Positions 13,299 to 25,618 are shown, counted from the stretch's first letter. The stretch is DNA of 64,000 nt from Paraphaeosphaeria minitans (GCA_015832175.1 WJXW01000009.1:2351382-2415381); one strand, 5' to 3'. Notes: generated from the sequence alone by a model not told the origin. Program-made: numbers and translations.

Positions 13299-14498
13299 CA
13301 GCGTAGTGTACATAGGTATTAGTAGTATAGGTATAGGTAGTATAGAAAGCTTTAGACTATATAATATTAGTATAAGCCTTATAAAGAGATAAAGAGACGT
13401 AATAGGCTAAACGTTTTTATAATACTTATAAAGGCTATTTTTATAAGGCGCTTTAAAGAGTAGAATAATAAATAACTAACACTTTATTATAGTCTTACGC
13501 GTGTATAAATAGAGCTATTATATATACTAAGTAAATAGCTACTAAAGTAATAAGTATTTTAAATACTTTAAATAGGTAGGTTCTAAGCTCTAATTAAGTA
13601 TAAGCATAGTATTAGTACTAGTATACCTCTCCTAGAAAATAGGAGCCCTTTTTAGGCCCTATAGATAGTGCTAGTAGTAAACCTAATCTACACTTAGTAC
13701 TTAGGGGGTATATAGCATATATAGGATATAGGTAGGGCTATAGGCCCTATAATACAAACAGGGCGATTACTTAAGAGGTAATTACCTAACTATTATAAAC
13801 TTTTTACTTAGCTTACTACTTCCTTATATAAACTAGGTCTATATAAGATACACTACTAAGTAGGCTTCTCCTATGAAGTATTAATATACTTTATTACCCT
13901 AAGTAGTATCCTTAGTTTAACTATATAGTAAATAATATAGCCTAAGTATAATCTAAATAATAGATTAATAAATAGGTTAAATATAAATATAAAGAGTCTA
14001 TTTTTATATTTCTATATACTAAGGTAAATAGTTTAACTAATTACACTAATTAAGGTAATTAGACTATACTTAGTAATTAGTACTATAGTCTATTTAGTTT
14101 ACTTAGTATATTAAGGCCACTAATTACCCTAATTAGGTTATGTAATACTAACTACGTTGTATATACTACTTTATAAAATAGTTATATATATAGTCTAAAT
14201 AATCTACACTTTAGGTATTAATATACTTTTACCTATAACTATAGTATATATATATAATAAGGGTTTTAGATATAATATTAGTTTTAGCTAATATAACTAG
14301 TTCTAAATAGATAACACTTAATAGAAACTTTTTATCTAAAGTTAAATTAACTTTTTAGGTCTACTAAGCCTAAGTAGTACTAAAACGTAAGTTAACCTTT
14401 GTAAGTTAGGGTTAGGTAAGGCTAGAGCTAGATAGGGCTAGAGTTAGTTAAGTAAGGATTAGTATACTAGAACTAGTTAGAATTAGAGAATCTAGAAT
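13295..14498. other. RIP-degraded AT-rich DNA with an LTR fragment
   Basis: No open frame or recognisable protein. It contains an inverted fragment of the gypsy LTR (13949-14032). AT content falls towards the gene island from about 14500. Confidence 0.6.
13949..14032 (-). repeat. Inverted fragment of the gypsy LTR R region
   Basis: Its reverse complement parallels 3345-3395 and the matching part of 11350-11780, sharing the core TTATTAATCTATTATTTAG and its flanks. Both sequences are AT-rich, so some of the similarity could be chance. Confidence 0.5.
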
Positions 14499-14553
14499 GT
14501 AGTTAAAACGTGGTTAAAACGTGGTTAAAACATGGTTAAAACGTGTTTAGAAC
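14499..14553. repeat. Five-copy 11-bp tandem array
   Basis: Five consecutive 11-mers of consensus GTGGTTAAAAC. The units differ by only one to three bases. The array lies exactly where RIP-degraded DNA gives way to normal-composition DNA. Confidence 0.9.
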
Positions 14554-14560
14554 GCGAAAG

Positions 14561-14653
14561 TATATGCGCTAAGTGCATATAGTATAGTACGCGCACGTGA
14601 GCGTACTAACCTAATCCTCATGTTAGCCGACGCTAAGGTCATGCCCATATGAC
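14561..14653. other. Cluster of three short inverted repeats at the island border
   Basis: Arms: TATATGC/GCATATA (14561-14567, 14575-14581), GTACGC/GCGTAC (14587-14592, 14601-14606, around a central CACGTG) and GTCAT/ATGAC (14638-14642, 14649-14653). Function unknown. Confidence 0.6.
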
Positions 14654-15235
14654 ATGGCGCCACGTACACAATACGCAGGACAAGGGCTTTCCCAATAGTT
14701 AATAAGATGGATGCGTGTGGGAATTGACTTACGTACGTGTTTCAGGTCGACTGCGACGTTTTGCCCCGCTCGAAGTTAGTTCACTGGGGACAATGCGCTG
14801 CATCGTTTATCAGGCCACCAACAACCTTCGTGTCGGGGCCTGTAGATGAATCGATTAGGTGTAGCACTTGCCAGCGAGAGTAGGGCGGAAAGAGGTAATG
14901 ATGTAGTGGGGTAATATTTGTAGGCTTCAGTAAGCACTAATATATTTTTTTTTAAAATAGCAGCTACTAGGTTCTAGGTTAGACCTTGAACAAGAACGTT
15001 AGGTAGGTACAACCACACATGTATTTAACAGGCCCCTAATTAAAGCCATGGCGATACTTGTAGCCGACCATCTCCAAAGCGACTGCATTTTGTCACGACT
15101 CCCCCACTTTCCTCTCCTCGATATTTGGAAGCTGGGCTACCTACTACTTCGCGAACTGGGATAGTTACTGCATTGCTTTACCCTGGGGTCAGCCGAGAGT
15201 CGGGCATCTTTCACAGGGGACAGGATCTCGTGGCC
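14654..15235 (+). promoter_or_regulatory. Upstream region of the P450 gene
   Basis: Normal-composition, non-coding DNA before the P450 start. It has a T-rich run near 14944-14953 and no clear TATA box or other specific site that I can defend. Confidence 0.3.
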
Positions 15236-17135
15236 ATGAGCAGCACCATGCTAACGGATGACTTCCGGCTCTTCAGCCCGGTGGGCATTGCCTTCTCGTG
15301 TGGGGCGTTTCTTTCAATCGTAAGTGTTGCAATCGTGTTTCCTATCCAACTTTTTCTCGCCGAGTACGACAGCGCGTCACCATTCCCCAAACTTCCGTGT
15401 TATAGGTCGGACAGTGAACTGCGTGTTGGGTGAACCAACTGTATTACTTCTTGGTTTAAAAAAGCATTCTCTGATCCTTCCACAGGTAGCACTCTACTCG
15501 ATCTACACATGCATCTACAACCTTTACTTCCATCCTCTCGCTCACGTTCCCGGCCCCTTCTGGGCCCGCGCAACACCAGTCCCATACATCATCGGCATCA
15601 AATACGGGACCCTGGCCTCCTGGATTAACGACATCCATCAGGAATACGGCGACGTGGTGCGCGTCAAGCCCAGCGAATGCTCCTTCATCTCTGGAGAAAC
15701 GGCGTGGCCAGACATCTACGGCTTCCGCACCGGCAAAAACAAGGGCGGCGAGACTTATCAGAAGGATCTCACTTGGTACCCGCCAGCGGTTGAGGGACAA
15801 CGGAGCATGCTTACTGCGGACGACCCGAATCACTCGCGTATGCGGAAGAACTGGAGTCATGCCTTTTCGGACAGGGCGCTTAGGGAGCAGGAACCTATCG
15901 TGCAGGATCTCGTTGTAAGTGAATTAATCCTGCAGAAAGTGTATGGCCTCTAGCTACCCAGGCTATGCCATGCTCACGAACTCCTCTTCTCTCTTCTCTC
16001 CTGCTAACACTATCCCACCCCCAGGACCTGCTCATCCAGCGCCTCGACGAACGCATCGACCAAGGCCAATCCACAGACATGACGGCCTGGTACAACTACA
16101 CCACCTTCGACATAATCACCGACCTCATCTTCGGCGAGCCCATCTACTGCCTCCGCGACCGCACCTACCACCCCTGGGTCAAATTCATCCTCGCCGTACT
16201 CAAAGCGCAAGCCATCGTCGCGCTCCGCAAGCAACACACCCTCGTTGCAGTCTACGACCACCTCGTCTCCCTCTTCGTCGACAACTCCCGTGCGCTCCGC
16301 GCGCGCCTGGAGTTCATCAGCAGCCTGACGAAGAAGGTCGGGCAGAGATTGGAGGCGCAGACGGGTCGGGCGGACTTTTTCTCAGCGGTAATCAAGAACC
16401 AAGGCGTTGGCGAGAAGGCGCTGACGAGGGTGGAGATGGTGCTCAATGCGCAGACCATCGTGACGGCGGGCAGCGAGACGACGGCAACCCTGCTGTCGGG
16501 CGTGACGTTCCTCGTGCTCAAACATCCCGCCGTGTACGCCAAGCTCAAGGAGGAAATCCGGGCGCGGTTTGCGTCCTCGGACGCGATCACGTTCGCGGCG
16601 GTGGAAAGACTGGAATACATGATTGCCGTGCTGCAGGAGGCGCTGAGGTACTACCCCCCGGTGCCGACGGGGTTCCCGCGCGTCGTCCCCAAGGGTGGAG
16701 CGACAGTCTCCGGGCACCACATGCCCGAGGGAATGGCCGTGTATGTGAGCCAGCACGCTTCAAACCACAGCTCGCGCAATTTCGTGGAGCCGGATGCGTT
16801 TGTGCCCGAGCGCTGGCTGAAGGATGCCCCGGAGAAGTTCAAAGATGTGAGTGCACCCCGACCATCCATCATCTCACCCTTCCTTCTTCCCTGTCTCTTG
16901 GTACTGACGTCTTCAGGATAACCACGCTGCAATGAACCCTTTTTCGTTCGGCCCCCGCAACTGCATAGGCAAGAACCTGGCGTACGCGGAGATGCGTGTC
17001 ATCCTGGCCAAGATCGTCTGGCACTTTGACCTCGAACTCGAGCCGGGGATGGACGACTGGTTGGAGAGGCACAAGTTGTTCATGCTGTGGGAGAAGCCGG
17101 CGCTTATGGTGAAGATGAGCAAGGTTGTGCGGTAG
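15236..17135 (+). CDS. Cytochrome P450 monooxygenase, complete, four exons
   Basis: Haem-thiolate monooxygenase, expected on the ER membrane. Exons: 15236-15319, 15486-15914, 16025-16846 and 16917-17135. All junctions are phase 0 with GT-AG ends, giving 517 aa, the usual size. The N-terminus has a hydrophobic anchor, followed by a Pro-rich hinge (HVPGPF). The I-helix has AGSETT (319-324), the K-helix ExxR is EALR (376-379), and PERW comes before the haem loop FSFGPRNCIG, with C461 as axial ligand. The overall look is of fungal P450s annotated as isotrichodermin C-15 hydroxylase-like, but the substrate cannot be told. The start was chosen because it gives the anchor helix and splices in frame. 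A convergent Zn2Cys6 gene lies 720 bp downstream. No synthase is adjacent. Confidence 0.92.
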
Positions 17136-17854
17136 TCGGTGGTCGAGCGTCGTGAACGTGCTGGGCGGAAGGGTCAATTGACTGAAGAGTTTTTTTTTCC
17201 TTTTCGGAGGGCTTGGTTTGAGTGGGCATCTGGAAACAATTCATGACTACGCATCTATGTCGAGAAAACATCAAAAAGTAGGCTTCCCGAATCTGATCGC
17301 GAGCTGTACTCTGCGTCTGCGTTCTGGTTTCGACATTATCAGCGTACTTCAAAGCATGGGTGTGGAAATCAGCGCCGAAACCGCGAACCTGGATGACGAC
17401 TACGTTCTGATTGAGGAATAGCGCAGACTTGACACTGCACCATGATACTACAAGACTGTATCAATGCCTTTTGATCGTGTAGTAGAGGATCAAGAGTACG
17501 CTCCATTGGGCTATGGACATGAGAAGCTGGAACACCTGCGGTAATACGAGCGTCAGCTTGGCCAGTGAGGCGAGTGGTTGTGCCGTATCAAGTTGAGCGG
17601 ACCAGACCAGACCAGACCAGACCTGGCATGGCGTGAGGTAAGCAGTCGTACCCGATGTCCGGTTTGAAGAGTTACATGGAGAGTAGATATTACATTGTTA
17701 CGCCTGCGCTATACGTACATGCCTGCAAGTGCCCTCAAACGCCTATCCAATCCTATGATAACACGGAACCCAGTGGGGGGATTTTTTTTGTACCGGAACA
17801 CCTCGCTCATCAAAACCAAACCAACACTTCCTCAATTCACCCCACAGACCCTCG
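17136..17854. other. Convergent intergenic region
   Basis: Lies between the 3' ends of the P450 and the minus-strand Zn2Cys6 gene. It includes a short ACCAG pentanucleotide run (about 17601-17623). Small frames here show no recognisable protein. Confidence 0.5.
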
Positions 17855-20038
17855 TCAAGGAAACATGGGCCCGCATGTAAGCACGTGCCTCCTTGCGAGC
17901 ACCAGCACCTGCGCGCTCGTCAGGCCAAACCGCGTCCCAATCATCATCAGTCTGCCGCTCAGCCAGTCGCGCTGGGCTTGCGGCACGGTCTCTGCGTTTG
18001 CGGCGACGTAGAGCGGCCACACGAGCGAGTAGCCACCGTAAGCTTCGGCGGCGTTCTTTTCTTGCCCCAGCTTTTTGGCGATGGGTTGGAGGTCGTAGTT
18101 CTGCGAGGTTGCATGTCAGCTCGATGTTCCCTCGCCGCAGATTGCCGGATCGGGTGGGACAGGAGAGGCTCACCATGTGGAACGGGATGCACGCCGATAT
18201 CTCGTCGACCATCTGCTGGATGGCGTACACGGCTTTCTCGTAGTCGGCGGTCAGATTGTGCTTTGGGTTTATGGCGAGCCACGCCACGCACGCCATGATG
18301 ACGCGCATGCAGAAGATGCGGCAGACGCGGTAGTCGTTTACGATACTGGCAAGCGGGACATCGTGGTACACATGCTGCTCGCCCATCCAGCTCTCTGCCG
18401 TCGCCAGATCCTCGACAGGCTCGTTGACGATGCCGATGGTGTGGTGATGCCACTCGGGGGACAGGGTGAGGTACCACCGCTGGAGGTTTGAATCGACGAG
18501 CTGTGCGAACTCGAGGATGGAGAGGGCCTCTTGCTCGAGGGAGGCGTGGTAGGCGGTTTTGGTGAGGGTGTTGGCGCGCGAGCGGATGTTGGGGAGGTCG
18601 ATGCAGATCAGGGTGAGGCGGTTGGCGGCGTTTTCTTCCTCGAGGGAGGATGCAAGCCAGCCGGTGGTGCCGGGGAAGGTTTCGATGGGCTTGGAGCGCT
18701 GGACGCAGGATGTGATCTGAAGGACGCGTTAGATAGGACCGATGTGCGTGGAAGATGTAATTACCATCATTGTCCTTACTGCGCGGAAGACATCGTGGCT
18801 CATGGGATCGTCGAATTGCTCCGTCCCCCGCAGTTTTGTCAGTGCGACTGCGCCGTCGACATGGTTGCCCCAGGCAGTAATCGTGTCATCGGTGCTCATG
18901 ATGGTCTATTCACTGTCAGCGTTTCACACACCCAACGGACACGCGAAAAGGATGGAAAACTACTGCAGGCCTTGCCGAAGCATAGAGTCGACTTACTTCA
19001 TACAAGGAGAAGAGCAACGTCGCCAGTACACTCTCGTCGGATTTAGCTAGGTGGGGATGTTTTAGGTCTTCTTTGAGTTTACGGATGGCTTTTCCGTATG
19101 TGGTGGCAGCGTCGTGGAGCAGATGCTGTCTTCCCGGATAGTTCCCGCAAGTGGCAAGGGCTACGGCGCTGGTGGCGAGATGGAGGGCAGATGAGGGCTG
19201 TGCGCGGTTGTATAAGGGGACGAGTAGTTCGAGGTAGCCGCGCATGGATTCTGCTTCCTGGGGAAGCGTGATGAAGTTTCGGAAGAAGAATGAAATGGCT
19301 TCGAATTCAGGGGCCAACACTATGGTTGGTGGGATAGAGTGATTGAAATGCCACAAAAAGTCCTCGCAGGTAGATAGTCCGGAGGGTAAGGCAGACGGCG
19401 GAGTGAGAGTTAGGGTTTGGCTGGGTTCTGAAGTCGGTGGAGCTTGGGAGCTTGCGCTTTCGGCTATCGGTGATGCTTTGAGGCTGGCCGGGGTGCCGGG
19501 CGATCTGTGGATAGTTAGATGAGTTAATCATGGATCCATCCAAGCCATTCCTGGCACAAAGTCAAAGATGCGACCAAGCAAGATGTATGAGAGCTGCTCG
19601 ACTTTTGGTGGGTGCAGACAGTGGCGCACATGGACCAATTCGACTACGAGCAGACTTACACCGACCGACTCTCTTGACTCTTCTCACTCCGACCACTGCC
19701 CTTTCTGGCTTTCTTTGCGAGCGCTTTGTTCTCATCTCGGAACATGAGATCGAACTCATCCGGATAGCCAGGACAGGCCCGCCCGCTTTTCTGGCATTGG
19801 CTGCAAATTGGACGTTTCTCATCACACTGAAATCCAGTCAGTCACATGCAGTTCGCAAAGTAGGCTCGAACCGGTAGGGCTTGGGATATCGGGCGAGGGC
19901 GGGAGTAAACGCAACCCGTTGACGTTATATAAGAAGGCTAGGCGTGTCGAGATGAATGTGTGAAGCGGGACAACATACTTTTATCCGCCGACTCTTGCAC
20001 ATGCCACAGCCCTTGGAGGGTTTGCCAGTATAGACCAT
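17855..20038 (-). CDS. Zn2Cys6 fungal transcription factor, six exons
   Basis: Nuclear DNA-binding regulator. Exons read leftwards: 20038-19979, 19826-19660, 19504-18997, 18905-18765, 18716-18174 and 18100-17855. Frames join cleanly, giving 554 aa. The binuclear cluster is split by intron 1: C11-x2-C14-x6-C21-x6-C28-x2-C31-x6-C38, with the basic stretch KSRRIK. A Ser/Pro/Thr-rich linker follows, then a hydrophobic domain of about 400 residues of the kind seen in fungal-specific C6 factors, ending RRHVLTCGPMFP. It is convergent with the P450 gene. Control of that gene is possible but not shown by the sequence. Targets unknown. Confidence 0.9.
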
Positions 20039-20757
20039 ATTTCCAACTCTTTTCAAGCCGAACCAGACCCTAAAGAGAGTAAGAAGGGAAGCAAGAAAGA
20101 ACAACGAACCAAGAAGCTTGGAGTAACCAGTGCAAGAAAGACCACAAGCAGAAGCTATATACAAAGATGTGGGATTCAGATATCTGATGATGCACAGCAG
20201 GGCACTCCACCTCTAGGTAGCGCACACGAATACCATCAGAACTCCCTCTGCCAAGCGGTGGTCAGTCAGGGCCTGCCGCTCTCGATCAGCCTTGAACAGG
20301 GACCCGGAACAGCGTCAACAGTAAGCGGAAGCGGGAGCGGGATCGGAAGCAGATACGTCGGCGGGCCTACCTATGAGGAAAGAAGAGTGGGATACCGAGG
20401 AGGAAACAATGCAGAATGCATCCTGGAGCGTGTTGCGCTGGTTCGCAAAGCTCACTTACGGCTGGTCGTGACGGCGGGCGGTGGATTGGCTAGGTACGGT
20501 ACCTACGCTTAGCCTTTTTTGCTTCTCGCAAGCATGACTCGAAGGGGAAAAGTGCGAGGTTTTTGCTCTACCGAACGACGAACCGTGTGGCGCAGACCTT
20601 TGACCTCGTCACGGATGCGGGTTGGAAATGCTGCTGCCTGATGGCCTGAAGCAGTATTGCAGGTGTCCCCTGAGGCACGTACGCAATGCAGACGCGCAAT
20701 GGGCTCGTATTCGCGAGTTGCGAGGAACGACCTCTCATCCACCACGAAGCCGAGCGC
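20039..20757. promoter_or_regulatory. Upstream region of the Zn2Cys6 gene
   Basis: Non-coding stretch between the minus-strand factor and the minisatellite upstream of the protease gene. Small open frames lack conserved features. No specific site identified. Confidence 0.35.
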
Positions 20758-21255
20758 CAGTCTGTTATTTGCTCACAAGTGACATGCTCTCATGTCTGTT
20801 ATTTGCGTACAAGTAACCTCTTCATGTCTGTTATTTGCGTACAAGTAACCTCTCATGTCTGTTATTTGCGTACAAGTAACCTCTCATGCCTGTTTTTTGC
20901 TTACAGGTAACCTCGCTTTCATTCACCACCAAGCCAGGCGCCATCTTTCTCATGAGTAATCTCGCTTTCCATTCACCACCAAGCCAGGCATCACCCCTTT
21001 CATGTCTGCCGTTTCGCCTTTCATCCACCACCAAGCTCTGTCACCCTCTCGCCAAGTAATGTGCTCTCATGTCTGTTATTTACTAGCAAGTAATGTCTTC
21101 TCGTGTCTGTTATTTACTCTGTCATTTCTGTTACTTACTCTGTTATTTACCAGCACGTAATCTCCTCTCTGTTATTTACTCGCCAAGTAGTCTCCTCTTT
21201 GTCATTTACTCGCCAAGAAATCTCGCCTTGCAACTCACCACCAAGCCAAGCGCCA
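20758..21255. repeat. Degenerate minisatellite upstream of the protease gene
   Basis: Units of about 30 bp centred on CTGTTATTTGCGTACAAGTA. Three are nearly identical at 20792-20883. More diverged copies run to about 21220, several reduced to CTGTTATTTACTC. A second motif, CACCACCAAGCCA, is interspersed (near 20926, 20977, 21238). The bases are not RIP-mutated. Confidence 0.85.
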
Positions 21256-21450
21256 CTGTCCGTGATGATTTACTCCCAAAGTACACGGCCTCTGATGTCT
21301 AGCATTGCCATCATTGCCGATCCGACTTCCATGCAGTTCAATTGCATCTAGGGTTCCGTCTGCATTGCGTGCCTGTGGTTATTCATCAGGTACGGAGCCC
21401 GAGTCCCGCTCGGACCGGCGTGTGAGCCCCGATGGCTGCCCGCGCCCTTG

Positions 21451-21493
21451 TGCAGGTGCCGGTGCAGGTGCAGGTGCAGGTGCAGGTGCAGGC
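21451..21493. repeat. GCAGGT hexanucleotide tract
   Basis: About seven tandem GGTGCA hexamers with one impure unit. Confidence 0.9.
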
Positions 21494-21822
21494 CAACTCG
21501 AGGTTGCAGGCCATCACAGAGCAAAAAGTTTGTCGTCGCTCCTTTACCTACTCCAGCTGCTACACATCTACGGTAGGTACCTAGTCTCGACCGTGCCCAG
21601 GCAGACGGACAGAACAAACGACTGCGCGGCCGTCGGCGCATCGATGCTTAGCCGGCAAACTCGTTCAGTGGCCGTGCAAACAAGTTTCGCAGCACGCTTC
21701 GCCGTCTCTTCCTCCACCGCACTGCGTGCACGCGCATTCCACCCCGTAGCTCGCCCTTCCTCGCCCATAGCCTCGCCCATACCCCCCTCGCCCTCCCAGC
21801 TCTCCCTCGCTCGCGCCCTCCG

Positions 21823-21846
21823 TCACCTGCACCTGCACCTGCACCT
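21823..21846. repeat. CACCTG hexanucleotide tract
   Basis: Four tandem CACCTG units, the reverse complement of the tract at 21451-21493. They lie just before the chosen start codon. Confidence 0.9.
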
Positions 21847-21874
21847 TGCGCCGCACCGCTTCACCACGGACCCC

Positions 21875-24800
21875 ATGCCGGCCGAACACCATGGCGAGCA
21901 CGACACCCGCTCCAAGCGCAAGCAGCCGCCCACACCCTCGAGCGAGCGGCCCATGAAGCAGCTCAAGCCTGAGGACAGCCACGCCCGCAACGGCACCTAC
22001 GCCGCTGCCTCGCCCGAGCCCCTCGCCCGCGACCAGTCCCCGACCCCCAGCATGGACATGGACATGGACGACTTCGTCCCGCCGCAGATTGCCGCCGCAG
22101 TTCACGACACGGCCGAGTGGCAGAACACCATTGAGACGGTAGTCAAGAGCGTCGTGTCCATCCACTTCTGCCAGACGTGCTCCTTCGACACAGACGCAGC
22201 CGTCGCGAGCGAGGCCACGGGCTTCGTTGTCGACGCCGAGCGGGGATACATTCTCACAAACAGGGTTGCTTTCCCTCCCTGACACGCCGACGGAAGAGAT
22301 TCGCTGACGGAACACAGCACGTCGTCGGAGCAGGGCCCTTCATCGGCTACTGCATCTTCGACAACCACGAGGAGGTGCGTAACTCTGTCAACCCTCCATG
22401 GTCGAGCTGACAAACTGCCAGTGCGATGTCTTCCCCGTGTACCGCGACCCCGTGCACGACTTCGGCATCCTCCGCTTCGACCCCAAGAAGATCAAGTACA
22501 TGCCCGTCACCGCGCTCGAGCTGCACCCTAAGAAGGCACAGGTCGGCGTCGAGATCCGCGTCGTTGGTAACGATGCCGGCGAGAAGCTCAGTATCCTGTC
22601 GGGTGTCATCAGTCGACTCGACCGCAATGCGCCCGAGTATGGCGAGGGCTACTCGGATTTCAACACAAACTACATCCAGGCTGCCGCTGCGGCAAGTGGC
22701 GGCAGTTCTGGCAGTCCGGTGGTCAACGTAAACGGCCATGCGGTCGCGCTACAGGCTGGCGGCAGAGCCGACGGCGCCGCGACCGACTACTTCCTGCCCC
22801 TTGACCGGCCATTGCGCGCCCTGGAGCTGATCCGGCAAGGCAAACCCGTGTCGCGAGGCACCATCCAAACGCAGTGGATACTGAAACCCTTCGACGAGTG
22901 CCGCCGTCTCGGCCTTTCGTCCGACGTGGAGAAGGCTGTGCGAACACAGTTTCCGAAAGAGACGGGCATGTTGGTGGCCGAGGTCGTCCTCAAAAACGGT
23001 CCCGCGTCAAAACACATCGAGGAAGGTGACGTGCTGGTCAAGGTCAATGGCGAGCTCCTCACCCAATTCGTGCGCCTGGACGCCGTTTTGGATGACAGCG
23101 TCGGTGGCAAGGTGTCTCTCACCATACAACGTGCAGGCGAGGACCTGCAAGTCGAGCTGGATGTTACCGATCTCCACGCCATCACTCCGGACCGATTCAT
23201 ATCCGTCGCAGGGGCCTCCTTCCACGACCTTTCTTACCAGCAAGCTCGATTGTATGCCATTTCGCTCGAAAACGCCGGTGTCTACGTGTGCGAAGCTGCT
23301 GGTTCTTTCCGTTTTGCTGAAGGCTTCACCTCGGGGTGGCTCGTCCAAGAAGTGGACAACCAACCGACACCGAACCTGGAGGCGTTTGTCGAGGTCATGC
23401 GGAAAATCCCGGACCGGAAACGAGTAGTCATGGTGTACAAGCACCTGCGCGATCTCCACACCGCCAACACCAGCATCACAACCATCGACCGGCATTGGCA
23501 CGCAAAGATGAGGGTGGCCAAGCGAAACGACGAGACTGGTCTCTGGGACTTCACCACGATAGCCGATGCGGTTCCCGCTGTACCCAACGTTCCCCGGAAA
23601 GCAAACTTCATCAAGCTCACCTCCAACTTTCCTGCTGCCGTGGACATTATCCGCAGCTTTGTGCGTGTGCACGTCCACATGCCCATTAAGCTAGACGGTT
23701 TCCCGAAGAGCAACAAGCAAGGCTATGGTCTTGTTGTGGATGCTGAACAGGGTCTCGTCCTCGTCTCGCGAGCTCTTCTCCCCTACGATCTCTGCGACAT
23801 CTCCCTCATCATTGCGGACTCCATCTTTGTCGACGCAAAGGTTGTGTTTATGCACCCTCTCCAGAACTACGCCATCATAAAATACGACACATCACTCGTC
23901 AACGCGCCCGTCAAGACACCCAAGTTCGCGACCGAGTTCATCAAGAAGGGAGACGAGACCATCTTTTTCGGCATGAACCAGAACTTCAGGCCGGTTGTGA
24001 CCAAGACGAGCGTAACTGACATCAGCACGGTAGCTATTCCTGCCAGTGCCGTTACGCCAAGATATCGCGCTACCAACTTCGATGCCATCACAGTGGACAC
24101 AAACCAAGCCTCGCACAGCCACTCCGGCGTGCTAGTCGCCGAAGATGGCACAGTGCAAGCGCTCTGGCTTTCCTACCTCGGTGAGCGCACATCGCAATCC
24201 GGAAAAGACGTAGAGTACCACCTTGGTCTCGCGGTTCCCATGATTCTGCCCGTCCTCGAGCAGATCAGGAGCGGAAAGACGCCTAAGCTACGCATCCTCA
24301 ACGTCGAGTTCCAGACTGTGCAGATGAGCCAGGCCAGGGTGATGGGCGTGCCAGAAGAGTGGATCGAGAAGACGGAGCACGAGGATCCAGAGCGGCACCA
24401 GCTCTTCATGGTACGCAAGGTTGACTCGGGACACGAAGGTGGCCTCATGGAGGGCGACGTCCTGCTCACGCTCAACGGCAAACTCATCACGCGCGCTCCG
24501 GACCTCGACGTCATGTACGACCACGACTTCCTCGACGCCGCCATCGTGCGCAAGCGTCAGGAAGTCGTCCTCAAGGTGCCCACCGTCGCGACCGAGGACC
24601 TCGAAACCGCGCGCGTCGTCAACTTTTGCGGCGCCACCCTGCACCGCCCGCACCAAGCCGTGCGCCAGCAGATCTCCCGCATCCACTCCGACGTCTACAT
24701 CAGCTCCCGCTCTCGCGGCAGCCCCGCGTACATGTACGGTCTCGCGCCCACCAACTTCCTCACCCACGTCAACAACGTGCCGACGCCCGACCTCGATAGC

Positions 24801-25043
24801 TTCCTGCGTGAAGCCAAGAAGATTGCGGATAATGAGTATTTCCGCCTGAAGGTCGTCACGTTCGACAATGTGCCGTGGGTCGCGACGATGAAGAAGAACG
24901 AGCATTACTTCCCGACTATTGAGTATCTAAAGGATGGGGCGGAGGAGCTGGGTTGGAAGAAGATCATCCATGAGGCGGATGCGGGGGGTGCCAGGGAGGA
25001 GATTGCGCCGGCTGAGGTGGAGGGCGGTGGGGAAGGTGACTAA
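21875..25043 (+). CDS. NMA111: Nma111/HtrA-like nuclear serine protease with PDZ domains
   Basis: HtrA-family serine protease; the yeast homologue is a nuclear, pro-apoptotic protease. Exons: 21875-22264, 22318-22374 and 22422-25043, giving 1022 aa, typical of fungal Nma111. The N-terminus is hydrophilic, with a basic patch (RSKRKQ) that could be a nuclear signal. The first protease domain has a plausible triad: H131 in TNRHVV, D162 in HDFGIL and S245 in SSGSPV. PDZ-like segments follow (for example around [13 protein letters not shown]). A second, degenerate protease-like half and a further PDZ-like part ([13 protein letters not shown]) follow, matching the duplicated family layout. The 57-bp middle exon begins with the catalytic His codon. 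This looks like a core housekeeping gene lying close to the chromosome end. Confidence 0.93.
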
Positions 25044-25618
25044 TGCCTAGACGGGGTCGAGCAGGGAGTGGATCTGTAATTCTACGTGTCTCGATGTGAG
25101 AGGGGGAAGGAGTGATACCCGCGCTGAGAGAGGCGTTGGAAGACCTGCTGCATCGGCATCGGCATGGGTAATAGGTATTCTGGGGCGTGTAGGATAGATA
25201 TACGGTACCATACGCATACAAATTCAGTGGCGTTATCGCAGTGATCGCTCTGTATGTTGCCTTCTCTCCATCGTTCATCATGGGATTCCACCCGACAGTG
25301 TCGCAAGTATACATGCTAATACCACTTCGATTCCACTCTGTCCCGCGACAGGTGCTGTGATAGTTCGCAGTAATTTTAAAGTCAGTCGCCGTAGCGACAC
25401 GATGCTATACATATGGAGTCACAACGCAGCCCTTCCCTACTTTACATTGTGCACCAACATTTACAATGCGCGTCTCCAGCAAATAAACCCCCGGCTCCCA
25501 CCCTCCTCGACCGACTCCAATCTCAAACTTGAGAGAATTTCAACACTTGGAACACCACACCCTTTTGCCATCCATCCTAATCCAACTCAACCAACTGGAG
25601 GAAAGAAATAAAAAAGAA
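25044..25618. other. Intergenic region after NMA111
   Basis: Holds the 3' end of NMA111 and the leader of the next small gene. A short CATCGG repeat lies near 25153. No recognisable gene. Confidence 0.5.

Larger units (their letters stand above)
21256..21874 (+). promoter_or_regulatory. 5' region of the Nma111-like gene, with inverted hexamer tracts
   Basis: Contains a GCAGGT hexamer tract (21451-21493) and, about 330 bp later, the complementary CACCTG tract (21823-21846). The stretch is open in frame with the protease gene, so an N-terminal extension from an upstream ATG (for example 21641) is possible. I prefer the later start because the extension is low-complexity. Confidence 0.5.

Noticed and set aside
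14405..14420. TTAGGGTTAGG as an interstitial telomere
   Set aside because: Too short, and similar words are common in this TpA-rich sequence.
15125..15433. Alternative upstream start for the P450
   Set aside because: The frame runs through intron 1; the ATG at 15236 gives the membrane anchor and clean splicing.
20758..21255. Possible CRISPR-like array
   Set aside because: Repeats are directly adjacent and graded, without unique spacers of constant length, and the genome is fungal.
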